DNA of 9,260 nucleotides. It comes from Bacteroidales bacterium (GTDB lineage: Bacteria; Bacteroidota; Bacteroidia; Bacteroidales; UBA10428). The position numbers and the translations under genes are program-made. Shown in pieces: positions 1 through 6,128 of this stretch; within the stretch, counting starts at the first letter, position 1; every line of letters starts with the position of its first letter. Where the stretch lies: positions 1 to 9,260 of the forward strand of contig DAOUOU010000107.1 in assembly GCA_030626465.1 (NCBI GenBank), given 5' to 3'. The notes under the pieces are model-generated. The model saw nothing but the letters and a program-made list of their open reading frames with translations, was not told where the DNA came from and ran no database searches.

Positions 1-239
1 GAAATACAGGGTAATAATTCCTTAAATGCTTCAACCGTATGCCGGAGGCTTACTGCATTGATCACCATTTCAGGATCAAACTCCCGTATCTCTTCAAATG
101 AAAGCAAACGATGACTGTTGAAGAGGTATTTCAACTTGGACCTGTCCTTATCGTATACACCTACTTCATAGTCGAGGCACAAAGATTCAACCAGCCATGA
201 ACCCATCCTGCCTGCACCCAGTATCAGTATCTTTTTCAT
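1..239 (-). CDS. tyrA: Prephenate dehydrogenase, N-terminal part (cut by window edge)
   Basis: Only the first 79 codons are present; the gene runs off the left edge. The visible protein begins MKKILILGAGRMGSW and is the start of a Rossmann fold. The GAGRMG dinucleotide-binding loop is at residues 8-13, and an acidic residue (D30, in VYDKD) ends the second strand, which in this fold usually favours NAD over NADP. In the family the enzyme oxidatively decarboxylates prephenate to 4-hydroxyphenylpyruvate, the committed step to tyrosine. The ATG overlaps the aroC stop codon as ATGA (239-236), so translation is probably coupled to aroC. The assignment rests on this N-terminus and on its place at the end of an aromatic operon. 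The catalytic domain is not visible, so another NAD-binding dehydrogenase cannot be strictly excluded. Confidence 0.85.
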   Translation of the reverse strand, partial: MKKILILGAGRMGSWLVESLCLDYEVGVYDKDRSKLKYLFNSHRLLSFEEIREFDPEMVINAVSLRHTVEAFKELLPCI

Positions 240-1246
240 TTTTTCTCCATCTTATTTATTATGATTCCAGGGATTTTATGTTCCTGCATCATAAAGTCAG
301 CAAGCACAATAGCTGTGACAGCTTCCAGTACAACCGGAACCCTGAGTGCAATGCATGCATCATGCCTGCCCTGTACCTCCAGGTTATCCAGTTTTCCTGT
401 TTTTATATTCATTGTACGTTGCTTCTTTGATGTACTGGATGTAGGTTTAACAGCAATGCGGAATACAAGTTCATTTCCGTTTGTAATGCCTCCGTTGATA
501 CCACCTGCATTATTGGTTTCGGTTTTCCCATCCATACTGATAATATTGTCATTATGTTCACTGCCTTTCATTTTAGCGGCATTAAACCCTGAGCCAAATT
601 CGACGCCTTTTATTGCAGGGATGGAAAAGGCCATATGACTTATAGCAGATTCCACAGAATCGAAAAAGGGTTCTCCCAGTCCAACAGGTAAGCCATTGAT
701 CCGGCATTCCACGATCCCTCCGATGGAATCCTGTTCTTCAATAACTTTATCAATGGCAGCTTCTATCTCACTGGTTCCACCGGCTTCAATTAATCTGGCT
801 TTGATTTGAATGGCTCCGATTAATTTCTTGGCAATTACGCCTGCAGCAACCAATCCAAGTGTCAACCGGCCCGAAAAATGGCCGCCACCTCTGTAGTCTT
901 CAAATCCGCTATATTTCTTCGCAGCAACGAAATCAGCATGACCCGGTCGGGGCGTTTCCCGCAACTTGGAGTAATCTTTTGAACGTATATTGGTATTTTC
1001 AAATAGAATCGTCAGAGGAGCTCCGGTAGTATGATCGTTAAATACTCCACTCATAAGTTTTGGAAGATCAGCTTCCTTGCGCGGAGTTGTTCCTTTTGCA
1101 CCGCTTCTTCGCCTGTTCAGATCATTGAAAAAGTCTTTGAAAACAAGTGATAAACCTGCAGGTACTCCATCCAGTGTAACTCCCACGCTATTTCCATGCG
1201 ATTCCCCGAATATACTGATTCTGAATATTTTACCAAAGGTGTTCAT
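236..1246 (-). CDS. aroC: Chorismate synthase
   Basis: A 336-residue protein that converts 5-enolpyruvylshikimate-3-phosphate to chorismate with reduced FMN, the last common step of aromatic synthesis. The family signatures are intact: FGESHG at 13-18 with catalytic His17, the arginine cluster RRR at 45-47, RPGHAD at 100-105, GGGHFSGR at 120-127 with the second conserved His at 123, NAGGINGGITNG at 246-257 and GRHD at 293-296. It is somewhat shorter than many family members (about 350-390 residues), but no core motif is missing. The start at 1246 gives the normal MNTFGKIFRI N-terminus with no room for a longer one in the family pattern. It follows aroD after 152 bp and overlaps tyrA by 4 bp. 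Confidence 0.97.
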   Translation of the reverse strand: MNTFGKIFRISIFGESHGNSVGVTLDGVPAGLSLVFKDFFNDLNRRRSGAKGTTPRKEADLPKLMSGVFNDHTTGAPLTILFENTNIRSKDYSKLRETPRPGHADFVAAKKYSGFEDYRGGGHFSGRLTLGLVAAGVIAKKLIGAIQIKARLIEAGGTSEIEAAIDKVIEEQDSIGGIVECRINGLPVGLGEPFFDSVESAISHMAFSIPAIKGVEFGSGFNAAKMKGSEHNDNIISMDGKTETNNAGGINGGITNGNELVFRIAVKPTSSTSKKQRTMNIKTGKLDNLEVQGRHDACIALRVPVVLEAVTAIVLADFMMQEHKIPGIIINKMEKK

Positions 1247-1320
1247 TGTTGTATTGTTTTACGATGTGATACTTGACGCAACCCCTTTCATCCACCTCTC
1301 ATGAGGGGGAACATGGGGGT

Positions 1321-1337
1321 ATGTAAATGCTTTACAT
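1321..1337. repeat. Short perfect hairpin in the aroD-aroC gap
   Basis: ATGTAAA (1321-1327) and TTTACAT (1331-1337) form a perfect 7-bp stem with a 3-base loop inside the 152-bp gap between aroD and aroC, the largest gap in the operon. There is no T-run beside it on the minus strand, so it is not a terminator. It could be an RNA processing or stabilising hairpin or may mean nothing. Just to its left is a G-rich stretch with two GGGGG blocks (1304-1319). Confidence 0.3.
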
Positions 1338-1398
1338 TCCTAATGTTTTTATTCAGGTAAATTTTATAATTCTCCTTCTCCTCAACCTTAGCCTCATC

Positions 1399-2037
1399 CT
1401 AAATATCTTTCAACCTTCCAATTATCTCTTTCAATTTTGAGTATTTGATCTGCCCTTCTGCGGTCTCTTCTCCATCATCCATTGATGCAAAAGTAAATTC
1501 GGCGCCAAGCAGGGGGGAAACAATCCTGGTGATCTTACCATGATGTCCCATGCCCAGTGCGATCAAAGGCTTCTGATTGCTGTAAAGGGAAAGCAAGCGG
1601 GCACTATCTGCTCCTGATTTCGAATAGGTGGCAACTTTTGCTATATCTGCTCCCAGATCATAACATTTGTCTACTATTTTATACAATTCTCTCAGGCCAG
1701 GTGTTTCTTCAAAATTGTGGTATGAAATAATCACTTTGCATCTGTATTCCCGGGCTGTATCTATAATGGTTTCCCGTTGTTTTCTACTTGCTTCGACCTC
1801 AATATCCACATAACTGGCACCTGCCCTGATTGCGGCAATTAGTCTTTTCAACTGGTCTTGTGGACCTTTTTTTTCAGGTCTGCAAGTAGCTACTTGAGGA
1901 GTAGGATGGGCAAATATCCTGTTGATCTCTTCGATGCCGAAATCCGTTAAATCAAGCCGGATCTCAGCCATATCAACAACATCAAGTATTGCCAGGCACT
2001 TTTCTATGCTTTTATCCGATATCGCTACGCAAATCAT
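1399..2037 (-). CDS. aroD: Type I 3-dehydroquinate dehydratase
   Basis: A 212-residue TIM-barrel enzyme that dehydrates 3-dehydroquinate to 3-dehydroshikimate, the third step of the shikimate pathway, through a Schiff base. The class I catalytic pair is visible: His107 in ISYHNFEETP and the Schiff-base lysine Lys134 in DIAKVATYS. The substrate-binding residues EIRLD (25-29), Arg53 in TCRPEKKG, Arg171 near MGHHGKITR, and the AEGQI loop (193-197) are also in place. The length is slightly below that of enterobacterial AroD (about 250) and in the range of compact class I enzymes. Its start lies 26 bp inside the end of aroB in another frame, which suggests coupled translation. The stop is TAG at 1401-1399. 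Confidence 0.95.
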   Translation of the reverse strand: MICVAISDKSIEKCLAILDVVDMAEIRLDLTDFGIEEINRIFAHPTPQVATCRPEKKGPQDQLKRLIAAIRAGASYVDIEVEASRKQRETIIDTAREYRCKVIISYHNFEETPGLRELYKIVDKCYDLGADIAKVATYSKSGADSARLLSLYSNQKPLIALGMGHHGKITRIVSPLLGAEFTFASMDDGEETAEGQIKYSKLKEIIGRLKDI

Positions 2038-3055
2038 TGATTGTGTTTTGAAGTTCGTTATAGCTAAATTTCCGTGTTACCGCATGACCGATTTTTTCCA
2101 GCAACACAAGATGAATAGAGTCGCCGATCCGTTTCTTGTCCTGTTTCATTGCGCTAAAGAGATCTGTAACAGGCATTTCTGATTGCGTTGGCAGTCCATA
2201 ACTTTCGATAACACCAATGATATCATCCACCTCCTCTCTGGAAATCATCCCTAATACATTCGAAATTCTGGCAGCCATCACCATACCAATACTTACTGCT
2301 TTGCCATGTAACATACCGGTCTTTTTTTCAAGGGCATGAGCAAAGGTATGCCCAAAATTCAGCAACCGTCTTTCTCCTTTTTCCCTTTCATCAACTTTCA
2401 CAACACTGGCCTTAATTTTCACTGATTCATAGATCATGTTTAGTATGACTTCCTTTTGATGATTCAGTGCAGCCCTGTTATTTTTCTTGCAGTAATTAAA
2501 AAGAGAGGCATTTTTAATTGCTCCGGCTTTAATGATCTCGGCAAAACCAGATCGGAATTCTTCTTCTTCCAGTGTTGAAAACATACCGGTGTCACACAGA
2601 ACAAATTCAGGCTGGTTGAAGACCCCTAACATGTTTTTAAACCCTTTTAAATTCACTCCGTTCTTACCACCCACACTGGCATCAACTTGTGAAAGAAGTG
2701 TAGTTGAGACAAATCCGAATGGAATGCCTCTCATGTATATAGATGCAGCGAATCCTCCCACATCACATACAATGCCTCCGCCTATCGCCAGAAGAAAACT
2801 TGTACGGTCTGCTTCCAAATCTAATAACTTACCCATTATCATATGAACAGTATCAATCGTTTTGCTTTTTTCTCCCAGGCCCATTTCAATAACAGGAATC
2901 CCTGCCGGCAAATCTTTTTTGTAATACTTAAGAATATTTGAATCTGTAAGGATAATTGTCTTTCGTCCCTCAATATACTTATTCAGGTTCGAAAATTTTT
3001 CACCTATCAGGATTTTTGAGCGATTCGATTCGGCTTTGACTTCAAGGATTTTCAT
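2012..3055 (-). CDS. aroB: 3-dehydroquinate synthase
   Basis: A 347-residue NAD- and metal-dependent enzyme that turns DAHP into 3-dehydroquinate, the second shikimate-pathway step. The Rossmann part carries IGGGIVCDVGGFAAS (91-105), including the GGG loop and the conserved Asp98. This is followed by the TTLLSQVDASVGGK block (118-131). The three expected metal ligands are Glu173 in GFAEIIK, His236 in NFGHTFAH and His250 in LHGKAVSIGM. Length and motif order are normal for AroB. It begins 44 bp after the DAHP synthase gene without a clear Shine-Dalgarno sequence, and its 3' end overlaps aroD by 26 bp. Confidence 0.97.
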   Translation of the reverse strand: MKILEVKAESNRSKILIGEKFSNLNKYIEGRKTIILTDSNILKYYKKDLPAGIPVIEMGLGEKSKTIDTVHMIMGKLLDLEADRTSFLLAIGGGIVCDVGGFAASIYMRGIPFGFVSTTLLSQVDASVGGKNGVNLKGFKNMLGVFNQPEFVLCDTGMFSTLEEEEFRSGFAEIIKAGAIKNASLFNYCKKNNRAALNHQKEVILNMIYESVKIKASVVKVDEREKGERRLLNFGHTFAHALEKKTGMLHGKAVSIGMVMAARISNVLGMISREEVDDIIGVIESYGLPTQSEMPVTDLFSAMKQDKKRIGDSIHLVLLEKIGHAVTRKFSYNELQNTINDLRSDIG

Positions 3056-3099
3056 GAAACAGAATACAAGTTAATATCAGGTTCTGAAATTAATAAAAA

Positions 3100-4185
3100 C
3101 TATTCATTCATCACTTTTGTCTGATGGTTGATAGATTCCTGGTGAATAGCCCGAAAGACTTTAATAATAAAATCCTCACTGAGTCCTTTCTTTTCTCCGT
3201 TTTGTATTCTCTGGTTTAGCAGTTCATTCCATCGTGTTGATTGCAGAATAGTGATATTGTTCTTTTTTTTATATACACCTATTTTATCAGCCACTTTCAT
3301 CCTGTTCCCGATAATTTCCATGAGTCTGTCATCGAATGTATCAATCTGGTTTCTTAAATCGTCTAAAGATTGCATAATTACAGCATTATCAATATTCGCT
3401 TTTCTCAGTACCAATTTGGAGAGCAATTGCTTCAATGACTCGGGAGTGATCTGTTGAGAAGCATCGCTTAGTGCTTTATCGGGGTTGCAATGAGTTTCCA
3501 CGATTAGTCCTTCAAAATTCAGGTCCATTGCTTTCTGTGAAACCTCAAACAATAAATCCCGGTCGCCGCAGATATGACTGGGATCAGTCAATAGCGGAAG
3601 ATCGGGTATTTGTCTTTTTAACTCAATAGGTATTTGCCAATGGGGATCATTACGATAGAATGATTTACCATATGTTGAAAAACCACGATGAATAGCTGCG
3701 AGTTTTTTTATTCCGGCCTGATTGATCCGCTCAAATGCACCAATCCATAATTCAACATCAGGATTTACAGGATTTTTTATCAGAACAGGTATTTCTACAC
3801 CGTTGAGCGCGTCAGCGATTTCCTGTACGGCAAACGGATTGGCTGTTGTACGCGCTCCCAGCCAAAAAATATCCACTCCGTATTTTAAAGCTTCAAATAC
3901 ATGGTTTGCATTTGCTACCTCAGTGGCCGTGTACATACCCAATTCTTCTTTCACACGTTTAAGCCACGGTAAGCCTTTTTTTCCAACTCCTTCAAAAGTA
4001 TTGGGCCTGGTACGCGGCTTCCAGATACCAGCTCTGTATATCTTAAATCCTCTTTCTTTCAACTGATGAGCGGTTTCCATTACTTGTTCCTCTGTCTCCG
4101 CGCTGCAGGGACCGGCCAGTACCAGCGGACGTTTATCCGGGACTCTTTCGAAGACAAATTGTTCTAAATCAAGTTGTATACTCAT
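3100..4185 (-). CDS. aroF: DAHP synthase with C-terminal chorismate mutase (bifunctional)
   Basis: A 361-residue fusion. Residues 1-265 are a type I-beta DAHP synthase that condenses phosphoenolpyruvate with erythrose-4-phosphate. Its motifs are AGPCSAET (24-31, metal-ligand Cys27), KPRTRPNTFEGVG (56-68), GARTTANPFAVQE (110-122), IHRGFS (165-170), DPSHICGDRD (201-210, His204) and GLIVETHCNPDKALSDASQ. Residues 270-356 are an AroQ-type chorismate mutase with LDDLRNQID (catalytic-type Arg278), RMKVADKIGVYKKKN and STRWNELL. The mutase-after-synthase order is the Bacteroidota form. In the characterised Prevotella enzyme of this architecture, prephenate made by the mutase domain inhibits the synthase domain, so the fusion is probably feedback-controlled here too. 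This is an inference from the family. The symbol follows common usage and is not standardised for this fusion. The gene follows pheA after 74 bp. Confidence 0.96.
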   Translation of the reverse strand: MSIQLDLEQFVFERVPDKRPLVLAGPCSAETEEQVMETAHQLKERGFKIYRAGIWKPRTRPNTFEGVGKKGLPWLKRVKEELGMYTATEVANANHVFEALKYGVDIFWLGARTTANPFAVQEIADALNGVEIPVLIKNPVNPDVELWIGAFERINQAGIKKLAAIHRGFSTYGKSFYRNDPHWQIPIELKRQIPDLPLLTDPSHICGDRDLLFEVSQKAMDLNFEGLIVETHCNPDKALSDASQQITPESLKQLLSKLVLRKANIDNAVIMQSLDDLRNQIDTFDDRLMEIIGNRMKVADKIGVYKKKNNITILQSTRWNELLNQRIQNGEKKGLSEDFIIKVFRAIHQESINHQTKVMNE

Positions 4186-4259
4186 GTTTTATATTGATTA
4201 TTTATTCCTGACAATTGAAAATGTTCAATACATATGACTTATTCTTTTATATTTCACTA

Positions 4260-5123
4260 TTATTTATCAATGTACACCTCTCCTTTATAATACTCTCCAA
4301 GAATACAAACATTCGATGTAAATGGTTCAACAGCATGAACGGCTTGCCGATACATATCATAATCGTCGAACTCCACATCAATATAAAACTGGTATTCCCA
4401 GTCGCGCCCAATAAGTGGCATCGATTGAATCTTCGACAGGTTGATATCATAATAAGAAAAAATAGACAGTATCTTTGAAAGACTACCTATTTTATGAGCC
4501 AGTGCAAAACTAATGGATGATTTGTTCACACTTTTATCATGAAATTCTGAGCCATTCTTGTCTTCCAGAATAAGAAACCGCGTGTAATTGCTCTTATTGG
4601 TTTCTATACTTTCTGCCAGTATTTCCAGGTTGTATTTTTTAGCTGCCAGCTTACTTCCAATGGCTGCTATTCCAATGAGATTTTCCTCGGCAATTTTTTT
4701 TGCACTAAGGGCTGTGTCAATACTATCAATAAGTTTTATATCAGGGTACTCTTCAAAGAATTGCTGGCATTGCAAAAGGGCCATCGGATGCGAGAATACT
4801 TCTTTGATGTCGGATAATTTTTGCCCTTTTAATGCGACAAGGTTTTGTCTTATTCGCAAAAATACTTCGCCTATTACTTTCATGTTCGAATCGAGCAAGA
4901 GAGAGTAATTGGGCAATATACTTCCTGCAAGTGAATTTTCAATGGCTGTTATACCATAGTCTACTTTACCATCTTTCAGGGCTGTGAAGAGATCTTTGAA
5001 TGTATTGCGCGGAACGATTTCTACATCACTATCTTTAAAGTACTTATGTGCTGCAATTTCATGAAATGCACCATAACCGCCTTGTATTGCAATTCGTTTA
5101 AGTCTGGTATTTTTTGAGTTCAT
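4260..5123 (-). CDS. pheA: Prephenate dehydratase with ACT domain
   Basis: A 287-residue monofunctional enzyme that converts prephenate to phenylpyruvate, committing flux to phenylalanine. The catalytic domain has IAIQGGYGAFHE (11-22), GITAIENSLAGSI (57-69), SHPMALLQC (111-119) and the TRF motif at 181-183. The ACT regulatory domain spans about 203-277, with GSLSKIL (213-219) and KIQSMPLIGRDWEYQFYID (231-249), the Phe-binding region in this family, so feedback inhibition by Phe is likely. An in-frame ATG at 5180 would add 19 residues, but that stretch is the terminator hairpin and T-tract of the upstream attenuator. I therefore start at 5123, where AAAGG directly precedes ATG and the protein begins at the family's usual distance from the first motif. 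This is the first structural gene of the aromatic operon. Confidence 0.95.
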   Translation of the reverse strand: MNSKNTRLKRIAIQGGYGAFHEIAAHKYFKDSDVEIVPRNTFKDLFTALKDGKVDYGITAIENSLAGSILPNYSLLLDSNMKVIGEVFLRIRQNLVALKGQKLSDIKEVFSHPMALLQCQQFFEEYPDIKLIDSIDTALSAKKIAEENLIGIAAIGSKLAAKKYNLEILAESIETNKSNYTRFLILEDKNGSEFHDKSVNKSSISFALAHKIGSLSKILSIFSYYDINLSKIQSMPLIGRDWEYQFYIDVEFDDYDMYRQAVHAVEPFTSNVCILGEYYKGEVYIDK

Positions 5124-5147
5124 CCTTTGTGAATTGAAAGTGTTATT

Positions 5148-5177
5148 AAAAAAAAAGTCCCGGCTTTCCGGGACTTT
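5148..5177 (-). terminator. Attenuator terminator upstream of pheA
   Basis: Read on the minus strand, AAAGTCCCGG (5177-5168), loop AAAG and CCGGGACTTT (5163-5154) make a perfect 10-bp hairpin followed by an unbroken T-run to 5148 (nine T from 5156). It sits 24 bases before the pheA start and after a Phe-rich leader peptide, so it ends transcription before the operon. Its 5' arm can alternatively pair with upstream leader RNA (5207-5202). That is the arrangement expected of an attenuator and not of a simple gene-end terminator. Confidence 0.92.
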
Positions 5178-5207
5178 CATATATACTTTATCCGTACGTA
5201 TAGCCCC
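5170..5207 (-). promoter_or_regulatory. Candidate antiterminator helix of the phe attenuator
   Basis: On the minus strand GGGGCU (5207-5202) can pair with AGUCCC (5175-5170), with one G-U pair. The next four bases AUAC (5201-5198) can pair with GUAU (5186-5183), leaving a 7-base bulge (5182-5176) and an 11-base loop. This helix uses bases of the terminator's 5' arm, so the two structures exclude each other. The 5' arm starts at the base right after the leader TGA (5210-5208), so a ribosome finishing the leader would cover it, while one stalled on the Phe run would leave it free. A third segment, UAUAGC (5249-5244, leader codons 7-8), can pair with GCUAUA (5204-5199) and may act as the protector. 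These pairings were found by eye with no energy calculation. Confidence 0.65.
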
Positions 5208-5267
5208 TCAGCTTGTTTTGTTAAAGTAAAAGAAGAAGAAAAAGCTATATGTATTGTATGATCTCAT
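5208..5267 (-). CDS. Phe/Tyr-rich leader peptide of the aromatic operon
   Basis: A 19-codon ORF, ATG (5267-5265) to TGA (5210-5208), encodes MRSYNTYSFFFFFYFNKTS. Nine of 19 residues are aromatic: six Phe and three Tyr. Seven consecutive codons (5243-5223) read FFFFFYF, and there is no Trp. The role is inferred by analogy with enterobacterial pheL: scarcity of charged tRNA-Phe, and perhaps tRNA-Tyr, stalls the ribosome on the run, which lets the antiterminator form and the operon be transcribed. The ORF begins about a dozen bases after the predicted transcription start and lies entirely upstream of the terminator. No similarity search was possible. The composition, the position and the downstream alternative hairpins together make chance unlikely. 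An alternative reading is a random T-rich stretch translated as Phe. Confidence 0.85.
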   Translation of the reverse strand: MRSYNTYSFFFFFYFNKTS

Positions 5268-5285
5268 TAACAAGTGTTTGCTGTG

Positions 5286-5293
5286 CAAATATA
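5286..5293 (-). promoter_or_regulatory. Predicted -7 promoter element of the aromatic operon
   Basis: TATATTTG (minus strand, followed by C) matches the Bacteroidota consensus TAnnTTTG exactly. Transcription would begin around 5276-5281, just before the leader ATG at 5267. No good -33 TTTG was found at the expected distance upstream, so the call rests on the -7 motif and its position. Confidence 0.6.
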
Positions 5294-5343
5294 AGAAATA
5301 TTTTGAAAGCTTGTATGCTTCCTTATTGAAATCTATTGTAAAA

Positions 5344-5375
5344 TTGTCGTAATAAGGTTGAAAATTCTATTTTCG
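5344..5375 (+). promoter_or_regulatory. Possible nth promoter
   Basis: TTG (5344-5346), 21 bases, then TATTTTCG (5368-5375) approximates the Bacteroidota -33/-7 pair with one mismatch in TAnnTTTG. It would start transcription about 10-13 bases before the nth ATG. The match is weak. Confidence 0.3.
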
Positions 5376-5396
5376 CTTTTCATATTCCAACCTTAT
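5352..5396. repeat. 9-bp inverted repeat spanning the nth promoter region and start codon
   Basis: ATAAGGTTG (5352-5360) and CAACCTTAT (5388-5396) are perfect inverted copies separated by 27 bases. The right arm ends with the first two bases of the nth ATG, and the candidate nth -7 element lies between the arms. It could be an operator or, in a longer transcript, a hairpin hiding the start codon. A 9-bp repeat with such a spacer is expected about once by chance in a window of this size. Confidence 0.35.
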
Positions 5397-6039
5397 GACT
5401 AAAAAAGAAAGATACGAGAAAATCATAGCTTATTTTCAAAAGCATCGTCCTGTTGCAAAGACTGAACTCATCCATTCAGATCCTTATGAATTGATTGTAT
5501 CGGTAATACTCTCAGCCCAGTGCACAGATAAGAGGGTGAATATGATCACACCTGCATTATTTGAAGCTTATCCTTCGGTATATGATATGGCTAAGGCTTT
5601 TCCCGAAGATATCTTTCTGTATATAAAGAGTTGTTCCTATCCAAACAATAAAGCCAAACATCTCACCGGAATGGCTAAAACCTTGGTCAATGATTTTAAG
5701 GGTGAATTGCCTGCAGATATAAATCTGCTTCAGAAGCTTCCAGGTGTTGGCCGTAAAACAGCAAACGTAATTGCTTCTGTACTGTTTAATCTGCCCCATA
5801 TAGCTGTTGACACCCATGTGTTTCGGGTTGCTGCCCGTATCGGACTTACAACCCATGCAAAAACACCTTTGCAAACAGAATTACAACTAACAAAACACAT
5901 CAAAGAAGACTTGCGTCCCCTTGCGCATCACTGGTTGATTTTGCACGGGAGGTATGTTTGCAAAGCCAGAAAACCTCTTTGTTCTGAATGTGGAGTGACT
6001 GATTTATGTAAATATTTTAAATCTGCTCTTAACAGGTAA
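5395..6039 (+). CDS. nth: Endonuclease III (DNA glycosylase/AP lyase)
   Basis: A 214-residue base-excision repair enzyme that removes oxidised pyrimidines and cleaves the abasic site. The helix-hairpin-helix reads KLPGVGRKTANV (114-125) with catalytic Lys121, and the catalytic aspartate is Asp139 in AVDTHVFRV. The C-terminal iron-sulfur loop has the canonical C-X6-C-X2-C-X5-C spacing (Cys189, 196, 199, 205). The length is normal for the family (about 211). The start at 5395 gives the expected N-terminus. The gene is divergent from the aromatic operon, is probably transcribed alone, and ends in a small terminator over its stop codon. MutY is excluded by length and by the Lys121/Asp139 pair typical of Nth. 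Confidence 0.97.
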   Translation: MTKKERYEKIIAYFQKHRPVAKTELIHSDPYELIVSVILSAQCTDKRVNMITPALFEAYPSVYDMAKAFPEDIFLYIKSCSYPNNKAKHLTGMAKTLVNDFKGELPADINLLQKLPGVGRKTANVIASVLFNLPHIAVDTHVFRVAARIGLTTHAKTPLQTELQLTKHIKEDLRPLAHHWLILHGRYVCKARKPLCSECGVTDLCKYFKSALNR

Positions 6040-6051
6040 CTGTTAATTTTT
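6029..6051 (+). terminator. Terminator overlapping the nth stop codon
   Basis: TTAACAG (6029-6035), loop GTAA, CTGTTAA (6040-6046) and TTTTT (6047-6051) form a perfect 7-bp stem with a T-run. The loop contains the nth TAA (6037-6039). The stem is AT-rich and the T-run short, so efficiency may be partial. Confidence 0.6.
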
Positions 6052-6088
6052 CAATGGGTTTATCTATATTTATAAACATGCGGATTGT

Positions 6089-6096
6089 TAACTTTG
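6089..6096 (+). promoter_or_regulatory. Predicted -7 promoter element of a small transcription unit
   Basis: TAACTTTG followed by C matches the Bacteroidota consensus TAnnTTTG exactly. The predicted start near 6103 is about 26 bases before the ATG of the 52-codon ORF at 6129. No clear -33 element is visible. Confidence 0.5.
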
Positions 6097-6128
6097 CATC
6101 GCTGAGTAAGATCAATAATTTTGTTTAA

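Noticed and set aside
197..1304. Several plus-strand ORFs antisense to aroC and tyrA
   Set aside because: The minus-strand genes carry complete family motifs; the opposite-strand frames are compositional shadows.
4247..4450. A 67-codon minus-strand ORF within pheA
   Set aside because: It lies entirely inside or at the end of the pheA coding sequence in another frame and has no independent signals.
5123..5180. A second Phe-containing leader peptide starting at 5180 (MKVPESRDFFF...)
   Set aside because: It is in frame with pheA without a stop and its Phe codons come from the terminator T-tract, so it cannot act as a separate leader upstream of the hairpin.
5146..5293. A T-box or riboswitch controlling pheA
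   Set aside because: No T-box-like specifier stem or conserved T-box sequence was seen, and the Phe-rich ORF with alternative hairpins explains the leader better.
5557..5874. A 105-codon minus-strand ORF antisense to nth
   Set aside because: It is the antisense shadow of a well-supported nth gene and has no domain of its own.
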